64,000 nucleotides of DNA, from NCBI GenBank assembly GCA_023896275.1, contig MLDA01000019.1:22612-86611 (forward strand). Reading direction: 5' to 3'. The translations under genes and the position numbers were made by a program. Source of the stretch: Kocuria rosea subsp. polaris. GTDB lineage: Bacteria > Actinomycetota > Actinomycetes > Actinomycetales > Micrococcaceae. The notes beneath the pieces are model-generated. The model searched no databases. It saw nothing but the letters and a program-made list of their open reading frames with translations, and was not told where the DNA came from. Shown one piece after another: positions 59,273 to 64,000 of this stretch. Position 1 is the stretch's first letter, and the number at the start of each line of letters is the position of its first letter.

Positions 59273-59920
59273 ATGATGAGGTTGGACCACGTTTCATACG
59301 CTTGCGGACAAGACGGACTGACGGCCACGGCCGATCGGATCGCCGAAACACTGGGCCTCGAATCCGTGAAGGGCGGAGTCCACCCACGGTTCGGCACCAG
59401 GAATGTCATTTTCCCGATGCAACACAACCAGTACCTCGAGGTCGTCGAGGTACTGGACCACCCGGCGAGCAACAAGGCGCCGTTCGGGCAGGCCGTGCGG
59501 GCCCGCTCCGAGGTCGGCGGCGGTTGGATGGGCTGGGTCGTCGCCGTCGACGATCTGGCGCCGTTCGAACGGCGGCTCGGCCGCGACCGCGTGCCCGGCA
59601 ACCGGAAGTTCCCCGACGGACAGGAGCTGACCTGGCAGCAGATCGGCATCAAGGGCCTGATCGCCGACCCACAGGTTCCCTACATGATCCAGTGGGACGA
59701 GAGCTCCGCGGACCTGCACCCGTCGAAGGCCCTCGAGGCCCCGGCCGGACAGATCGCCCAGATCTCGATTGCCGGCTCCAAGGACCGCGTCGCCGAGTGG
59801 CTGGGTCAGCCGGAGAAGTCCCCGCTGGGTGACGTCACGGTCGACTGGCAGGCACCCAACGGGACTCCCGGCATCATGTCGGTTTCCTTCATGACCCCAC
59901 ACGGCCTCGTGACCTTGTAG
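59273..59920 (+). CDS. VOC/glyoxalase-like domain protein
   Basis: The 215-residue protein begins with LDHVSYACGQDGLTATADRI, a vicinal-oxygen-chelate strand with the metal-binding His, and continues with QHNQYLEVVEVLDHP, where a Glu ligand is expected. It matches the glyoxalase-like (Glyoxalase_3) group of unknown substrate. The ATG at 59273 (another at 59276) has no clear Shine-Dalgarno sequence. It is transcribed away from metY and ends before a strong hairpin. Confidence 0.82.
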   Translation: MMRLDHVSYACGQDGLTATADRIAETLGLESVKGGVHPRFGTRNVIFPMQHNQYLEVVEVLDHPASNKAPFGQAVRARSEVGGGWMGWVVAVDDLAPFERRLGRDRVPGNRKFPDGQELTWQQIGIKGLIADPQVPYMIQWDESSADLHPSKALEAPAGQIAQISIAGSKDRVAEWLGQPEKSPLGDVTVDWQAPNGTPGIMSVSFMTPHGLVTL

Positions 59921-59940
59921 GCACCCGCGCGCAGTCACCC

Positions 59941-59978
59941 GGAGGCCCCCGGCACGATCACTCGTGCCGGGGGCCTCC
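59941..59978. terminator. terminator between VOC and CPBP genes
   Basis: Perfect 16-base arms (59941-59956 and 59963-59978) with a six-base loop lie between two convergent genes. It can work for both strands. No T-run is present. Confidence 0.7.
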
Positions 59979-60009
59979 GCGTCCGCGGCGCATCGGCGCC
60001 TGCGGGATG

Positions 60010-60855
60010 TCAGGTGCCGATGCCGATCGCGCTGCCGAGCAGGGCGTACCCGACGAACCCGGCGGCGTCGAGCAGTGCGTGGGCGACGACAAGCGGCATG
60101 ACACGCGGCTGCCCGCGCTCGACGCCGCGCTGATAGAACCAGCCGAACACGATGCCCATCGCCACGTTCCCGAGGAACGGCCCGATGCCCTGGTAGAGGT
60201 GATAGCTGCCCCGCAGGAGCGCCGAGACCAGGATGATGCTCCACGACCCCCACGCCCCGCGCCCCCAGCCGAGCCGGCGCAGGTGGTGGAACAGGAAGCC
60301 GACGACGATGACCTCCTCGAGGACCCCGTGCCGGATCGCGGAGAGCAGCAGCACCGGGATCGTCCACCAGTGCTCGTCGAGGTTCGCCGGCACGATCGCC
60401 GTGGTCACCCCCAGCGCCCGACCGGCCGAGTACACCCCGAGTGTGCCAACGCCCATGGCGAGGAACAACGCGAACCCCGTGCCGGCGTCGTACCCGATGC
60501 TCACCCGCACCGAACGATCCGGCCGGCGCACACCGAACCCGAGCAGCGCGAACGGGTTGCGCCCCGTGAGCGCGAACAGCAGATACAGGGCCAGGGCAAC
60601 GGGCACGAGCGCGAAGAAGACGTCGAGTAGCTGGTACGTCAGGTCGAACCCGGGGCGCCGGCTGAGCGAGCCGTTCATGCTGGTGGTCTGCTCCCCCAAC
60701 GGGGCGCGCGTGAGCTTGTCGAGCAGGCTGACCACGGAATAGACGGCGGACTTGCCGAGCGAGAGCCCGAGCACCAGCGCAATCTCCACCCACAGCCGCA
60801 CCCGCTCGGCGCGGGCGGGGGTGTGTAGTGGTTCTAGGTTCACGGTCCGGCTCAT
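60010..60855 (-). CDS. CPBP-family intramembrane metalloprotease (CAAX-protease-like)
   Basis: The 281-residue membrane protein has about eight helices and the Abi/CPBP motifs: EEVIVVGFLFHHLRR (motif 1, with the Glu pair after RHGVL), HLYQG (motif 2 His) and LVVAHALLDAAGFV (motif 3 His). Such proteins cut membrane or prenylated substrates or protect against bacteriocins; the role here is unknown. The ATG at 60855 lies seven bases after TACCAT, so the mRNA is probably leaderless and its promoter overlaps the divergent gene's start. Confidence 0.88.
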   Translation of the reverse strand: MSRTVNLEPLHTPARAERVRLWVEIALVLGLSLGKSAVYSVVSLLDKLTRAPLGEQTTSMNGSLSRRPGFDLTYQLLDVFFALVPVALALYLLFALTGRNPFALLGFGVRRPDRSVRVSIGYDAGTGFALFLAMGVGTLGVYSAGRALGVTTAIVPANLDEHWWTIPVLLLSAIRHGVLEEVIVVGFLFHHLRRLGWGRGAWGSWSIILVSALLRGSYHLYQGIGPFLGNVAMGIVFGWFYQRGVERGQPRVMPLVVAHALLDAAGFVGYALLGSAIGIGT

Positions 60856-60868
60856 AGGATCGATGGTA
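60855..60868. promoter_or_regulatory. interlocked divergent -10 boxes of two leaderless genes
   Basis: On the plus strand TAGGAT (60855-60860) is seven bases before the ATG at 60868. On the minus strand TACCAT (60863-60868) is seven bases before the ATG at 60855. Each -10 box shares bases with the other gene's start codon, and the whole unit is a near-palindrome. Confidence 0.6.
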
Positions 60869-61779
60869 TGCGCGCGCCCTATGAGAACGAGATCGCCCTC
60901 GCCGAGCACCTGCACCCCGGGCCCGACTGGCGCGGCGGGTGTGTGGCCGAGGGCGGCCAGTTCCATCTCGTGCTGATCGCCAAGGGCGCCGCCGTGCTGC
61001 GCATGGCCCGCGACGCGGCCCAGGCCGCCGACCTCGCCCGCCGCACCGCGCTGGTCGACGCGCTCGCGCCGGTGCTGCCGTTCGCCCTTCCGCGCTCGCT
61101 CAGCGGCGTCTGGCGCGCGCCGGACGCCAGCGCCACCGCGTACGACGCCGGCGGGCTGCCGGGCTGGGAAGTGCCGGCCGCCGTCGTGCAGGAGTACATT
61201 CCCGGCGCCGCGCACGAACCGAACACGGGAGAGGCTGCGACGCTGCGGGGCGTGCTCGAGGCGTTGGCGGGCGTCGACATCGCTCCGATCCGGCACCTGC
61301 TGGCGCCGCCGTTCGCCTACCGGGGGCCGTGGACGGAGTCGAAGATCGCCGCGACGCTGGAGGCCCTCCGCGAGCACGCCCCGGACGAGCCGACGGGGGC
61401 CGCGGCGGTCGTGGACGCGGCCCGGGTGCTCGCGGCTCTGCGTGAGTTCGCGGAGGTTCCGGGTTCGCTCGTGCACGGGGACCTGGCCGGGCACAACATG
61501 CACTGGGTCGGCGGGCGGGTCGCCGGAATCCTCGACTGGGACCTGGCCTCGGCGTGGGACCCGGCGCTGAACGTCGCGTACCTCGCTGCGTGGCACGGGC
61601 GGGGCCTCGTCGCGACGCTCGCGCGGGATGCTGAAGAGGACCGACGCGCGCGGATCTGGGACGGGGCGATGCGGCTCGAGGTCGTGTACAACGCGAGCCT
61701 GCGCACCGGCGACCCGGGCTGGCCCAAACTCATGCGCCGGGCGGTGCCGCGCCTCGAGGAGGCTGCCGCCGCGATCTGA
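60868..61779 (+). CDS. aminoglycoside phosphotransferase-like kinase
   Basis: The 303-residue protein has the APH kinase fold with the catalytic loop LVHGDLAGHNMHW (Asp near 210) and the metal-binding GILDWDLA (Asp near 222). N-terminal nucleotide-binding strands are weakly conserved. It more likely phosphorylates a small metabolite than confers drug resistance, but the substrate is unknown. It starts 12 bases from the divergent CPBP gene and ends before a hairpin. Confidence 0.85.
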   Translation: MRAPYENEIALAEHLHPGPDWRGGCVAEGGQFHLVLIAKGAAVLRMARDAAQAADLARRTALVDALAPVLPFALPRSLSGVWRAPDASATAYDAGGLPGWEVPAAVVQEYIPGAAHEPNTGEAATLRGVLEALAGVDIAPIRHLLAPPFAYRGPWTESKIAATLEALREHAPDEPTGAAAVVDAARVLAALREFAEVPGSLVHGDLAGHNMHWVGGRVAGILDWDLASAWDPALNVAYLAAWHGRGLVATLARDAEEDRRARIWDGAMRLEVVYNASLRTGDPGWPKLMRRAVPRLEEAAAAI

Positions 61780-61811
61780 CGGCGCGCTGGCGACCGCGGC
61801 CGGGCGCACGA

Positions 61812-61848
61812 CGAGGCCCCCGCCGTCGTCGTGACGTCGGGGGCCTCG
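61812..61848. terminator. terminator between kinase-like gene and tpx
   Basis: Perfect 11-base arms CGAGGCCCCCG (61812-61822) and CGGGGGCCTCG (61838-61848) enclose 15 bases. It stands between convergent genes and may serve both. Confidence 0.65.
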
Positions 61849-61880
61849 CTGTACCGGGTTGGGCGCAGCGGCCCACGGGT

Positions 61881-62378
61881 TTAGGAGAGGGCGGAGATCG
61901 CGGCCTCGTAGTTCGGCTCTTCGGTGGTTTCTGCGACCTGCTCGGTGTAGATCACGTTGTGCTCGGCGTCGAGGACGACGACGGCGCGGGACTTGAGCCC
62001 GGCCAGCGGGCCGGTCTCGAACTTCACACCGTAGTCGTCGCCGAAGGTCGAGCGGAAGGTCGAGCCGGTGACGACGTTCTCGATGCCCTCGGCGCCGCAG
62101 AAGCGGGCCTGGGCGAACGGGAGGTCAGCGGAGACGCACACGACCGCGGTGTTCTCCAGCTCGGCCGCGCGCTTGTTGAACTCGCGCACGCTGGCGGCGC
62201 ACGTTCCGGTGTCGACGCTCGGGAAGATGTTCAGGACGACGCGCTTGCCGGCGAAGTCGGACAGGTGCACGTCCGACAGGTCGGTGCCGGTCAGCGTGAA
62301 GGCGGGGGCGGCGCTGCCCACTGCGGGGAGCTCGCCAACGGTCTGGATTTCGGAGCCCTTAAGGGTGATGGTAGCCAT
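61881..62378 (-). CDS. tpx: thiol peroxidase (atypical 2-Cys peroxiredoxin)
   Basis: Tpx reduces hydrogen peroxide and alkyl peroxides with thioredoxin. The 165-residue protein has the peroxidatic Cys in [17 protein letters not shown] (near residue 60) and the resolving Cys in ARFCGAEG (near residue 94). It is cytoplasmic. No Shine-Dalgarno sequence is clear before the ATG; TAGACA lies just upstream, so it may also be leaderless. It is a single gene, divergent from hutD. Confidence 0.95.
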   Translation of the reverse strand: MATITLKGSEIQTVGELPAVGSAAPAFTLTGTDLSDVHLSDFAGKRVVLNIFPSVDTGTCAASVREFNKRAAELENTAVVCVSADLPFAQARFCGAEGIENVVTGSTFRSTFGDDYGVKFETGPLAGLKSRAVVVLDAEHNVIYTEQVAETTEEPNYEAAISALS

Positions 62379-62439
62379 GGCTCATGTCTACCACGGCCGC
62401 TCCGCGAGTTTCCAACGTCGCGCCTGTGTGACAAGGCCG

Positions 62440-62445
62440 TAGGCT
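62440..62445 (+). promoter_or_regulatory. -10 box of a leaderless hutD transcript
   Basis: TAGGCT is followed by six bases and the ATG at 62452, with no ribosome-binding site. Confidence 0.45.
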
Positions 62446-62451
62446 GGGGGT

Positions 62452-63000
62452 ATGGCCGAAACACCGCAGCACGTCATCCGCACCGCCGATCTCCCCGTCT
62501 CGTCGTGGCGCAACGGCCGCGGCAAGACCCGAGAAATCCTCTCCGCGGACGGCCGCCGGCTAAGCCTCGCCCTCGTCGACCAGCCCGGCGACTTCTCCTC
62601 CTTCGCCGGCTTCACTCGCGTCCAGACGGTCATCGAGGGCGACCTGCTGCTGCTCGAGGTCGACGGCCGCGAACACGCGCTCGAACAGTACCGGCCGTTC
62701 ACGTACGACGGCGGCGCGGCCACGTCGGCGGTCCTGCCCACCGGCCCCGTGGTCGCCCTCAACGCCTTCGCCGGGCCCGGCACCGAGGTCTTCGTCCTGA
62801 TCCTCGAGCTCTCCAAGAAGCGCCCGCTGCCGCTCGTCGACGAGCAGTACGGCATGCTGCTCTCCGGTCACGGCCGGCTGTCCGCTGACGGTGCCGAGGA
62901 CGACCTCGCCGAGCTGGACGTCGTCGTCGGCTCCAACTCGTCGGACACGGCGGTCACCGGGCGCGGATTCTTCGCCGTCGTCACATTCCAGGACGCCTGA
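62452..63000 (+). CDS. hutD: HutD/Ves-family protein
   Basis: The 182-residue cupin-fold protein shows the family hallmarks VSSWRNGRGKTREI near residue 17, DFSSFAGFTRVQTVIEGDLLL (a 21-residue stretch seen as DFSSFAGF then VIEGDLLL) and the later VVALNAFAGPG. HutD occurs with histidine-utilisation genes and may act as a formylglutamate-related regulator or safety protein, although its biochemistry is unsettled. It converges on hutI, which supports the assignment. Confidence 0.85.
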   Translation: MAETPQHVIRTADLPVSSWRNGRGKTREILSADGRRLSLALVDQPGDFSSFAGFTRVQTVIEGDLLLLEVDGREHALEQYRPFTYDGGAATSAVLPTGPVVALNAFAGPGTEVFVLILELSKKRPLPLVDEQYGMLLSGHGRLSADGAEDDLAELDVVVGSNSSDTAVTGRGFFAVVTFQDA

Positions 63001-63012
63001 CCGTCCGGCCCG

Positions 63013-63111
63013 GTGCGACTCACCCCGTTTTGGCCGCGCGCTTGCCCCGATCGACAATGCCTGAAGCTTGTCGTCGGAGCCGGCGAGGCCTGAAAACGGG
63101 GTAACTCGCAC
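63013..63111. repeat. long imperfect inverted repeat between hutD and hutI
   Basis: Arms of 19 bases (63013-63031 and 63093-63111) pair with two mismatches and end in CCCCGTTTT/AAAACGGGG. The 61-base interior holds a second, smaller repeat CGACAA/TTGTCG. It could be a terminator for both genes or a mobile palindromic element; it starts 12 bases after hutD and ends 20 bases before hutI. Confidence 0.7.
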
Positions 63112-63131
63112 TTCCTGCTGCCCGCCGCGGG

Positions 63132-64000
63132 TCAGCCGCGCCCGTCCACGCGTTCGCCGGCGCGGAACACGGCCTGCGTGAGCGGCATACCCGGCCGGTA
63201 GGCCAGGTGCGCGGCCGCGGGGGCGTTGAGCAGCTGCAGGTCGGCGCGCTTGCCGACCTCGATGCTGCCGACGGTGTCCTGCACGCCGAGCGCGAGCGCC
63301 CCACCGTACGTCGCCGCGCGCACGGCCTCGGCCACGCTCAAGCCCATCTGCAGCACGGCGGTACCGACGCAGAACGCCATCGAGGACGTATAGCTCGTGC
63401 CGGGGTTGCAGTTGGAGGCCAGGGCGATCTGCACACCCGCGTCCAGCAGCTCGCGGCCGGGCGCGAGCGGCTGCCGCGTCGAGAGGTCGCACGCCGGCAG
63501 GCACGTGGCCACGACGCCGGGGGTGCCCGTCGCGCTCGCGGCGTCCCACTCGGACCAGGTCCCGGCGAGCAACTCGACGTCGGCCGGCTCCAGGTAGTTG
63601 ACGTGATCGACGCTCGCCGCCCCGAACTCGACGGCCAGGCGCACGCCCGGGCCCGGGCCGAGCTGGTTGCCGTGCACGCGCAGGCCCAGGCCGGCGTCTC
63701 GGCACGCGGTCAGCACGCGCCGGGACTGGTCCTCATCGAAGGCTCCCCGCTCGCAGAAGACGTCGGCGAACTGCGCGTACGGCCTGACCGCCTCGAGCAT
63801 GTCGGTGCAGACGAGCTCGGTGTATTCGTCCGCGTCCACGCCCGGCGGCACGAGGTGCGCTCCCAGGTAGGTGACCTGGTCGACGACAGTCGAGGCGATG
63901 CGCGCGTGCCGGCGCTCCTCTTCGACGCTGAGCCCGTAGCCGGTCTTGGTCTCCAGGTAGGTCGTGCCGCCGGGCGTGGACGCGGACGAATACACCGAGC
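63132..64000 (-). CDS. hutI: imidazolonepropionase, C-terminal part (5' end outside window)
   Basis: HutI opens the ring of imidazolone-5-propionate in histidine breakdown. The visible 289 codons cover most of the amidohydrolase barrel: TYLETKTGYGLSVEEERRH, the metal/substrate His in LRVHGNQLG, and VDHVNYL. The position of the usual metal-binding Asp reads ALASNCNPGTS, with Asn instead. The end of the protein is RAGERVDGRG. The frame is open to the window edge, so the N-terminal metal HxH motif is not seen. Confidence 0.9.
   Translation of the reverse strand, partial: SVYSSASTPGGTTYLETKTGYGLSVEEERRHARIASTVVDQVTYLGAHLVPPGVDADEYTELVCTDMLEAVRPYAQFADVFCERGAFDEDQSRRVLTACRDAGLGLRVHGNQLGPGPGVRLAVEFGAASVDHVNYLEPADVELLAGTWSEWDAASATGTPGVVATCLPACDLSTRQPLAPGRELLDAGVQIALASNCNPGTSYTSSMAFCVGTAVLQMGLSVAEAVRAATYGGALALGVQDTVGSIEVGKRADLQLLNAPAAAHLAYRPGMPLTQAVFRAGERVDGRG

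Noticed and set aside
60868..61779. Aminoglycoside resistance gene
   Set aside because: It has the APH-fold catalytic motifs only; such kinases are often metabolic, and there is no resistance context.
1..64000. CRISPR arrays, insertion sequences, defence or secondary-metabolite clusters
   Set aside because: I saw no regularly spaced repeats, transposase, integrase, Cas, restriction-modification, toxin-antitoxin or large synthase genes.

Overview
The window is chromosomal DNA of a high-GC Gram-positive bacterium, almost certainly an actinobacterium of the order Micrococcales and probably Micrococcaceae-like (Arthrobacter/Zhihengliuella/Kocuria range). Reasons: very high GC with GTG/TTG starts, many start codons only 6-8 bases after a TANNNT-type -10 box (leaderless transcripts), single-chain glycyl-tRNA synthetase, a SAM-IV riboswitch before metY-metX, a sugar ABC operon without its own ATPase, and a leucine-catabolism cluster in the same order as Mycobacterium tuberculosis Rv2498c-Rv2506. 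The genus is inference. I see no insertion sequence, prophage, CRISPR array or plasmid function.

Layout. 1-3.7 kb: end of a Gfo/Idh/MocA oxidoreductase, then dxr-rseP on the minus strand. 3.8-4.8 kb: the peroxide-sensing ohrR-ohr pair with a visible operator. 4.8-11.7 kb: a leucine/isovalerate degradation operon (MCC beta and alpha, acyl-CoA dehydrogenase, MaoC hydratase, CitE-type lyase) with a divergent TetR regulator and twin palindromes between them. 11.8-18.2 kb: a GNAT gene, a LacI regulator and a fructoside uptake operon (binding protein, two permeases, GH32 hydrolase). 18.3-23.8 kb: an oligopeptide ABC operon with both ATPases fused. 23.8-27.3 kb: a heterotetrameric 2-oxoacid dehydrogenase (probably branched-chain) behind a perfect CRP/GlxR-type site. 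27.5-33.5 kb: two DUF485 + sodium:solute symporter modules on either side of a LytS/LytTR two-component system.

33.5-38.6 kb: the conserved block rpsB-tsf-pyrH-frr-cdsA-DivIVA-like protein. In many relatives this runs on into dxr-rseP; here about 30 kb of catabolic and transport genes lies between. 38.9-44.5 kb: a LytM-like secreted protein, two GT4 glycosyltransferases, a CAU tRNA, a DMT transporter, a CDP-alcohol phosphatidyltransferase and a holin-family membrane protein. 44.5-45 kb: two identical tRNA-Asn genes, each with its own promoter and terminator. 45-54.2 kb: dnaG, a siderophore-interacting protein, dgt, dusB, a YibE/F protein, a GNAT enzyme and glyS, all on the minus strand. 54.2-64 kb: a YdcZ-type transporter, an S4 protein, an esterase, metX-metY under a SAM-IV riboswitch, a VOC protein, a divergent CPBP protease/aminoglycoside-phosphotransferase-like pair, tpx, hutD and the 3' part of hutI.

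How it fits together: the 2-oxoacid dehydrogenase would make isovaleryl-CoA from leucine-derived ketoacid and the MCC cluster would take it to acetyl-CoA and acetoacetate. Peptide import, carboxylate symporters and histidine utilisation fit growth on peptides and amino acids, with CRP-like sites offering global control. Nothing here is clearly a wholly undescribed system. The most unusual items are the symporter/LytTR island, the interlocked leaderless divergent promoters at 60.86 kb, the twin operators at 11.0 kb, the sugar-binding protein without a lipobox, and a long inverted repeat at 63.0 kb.
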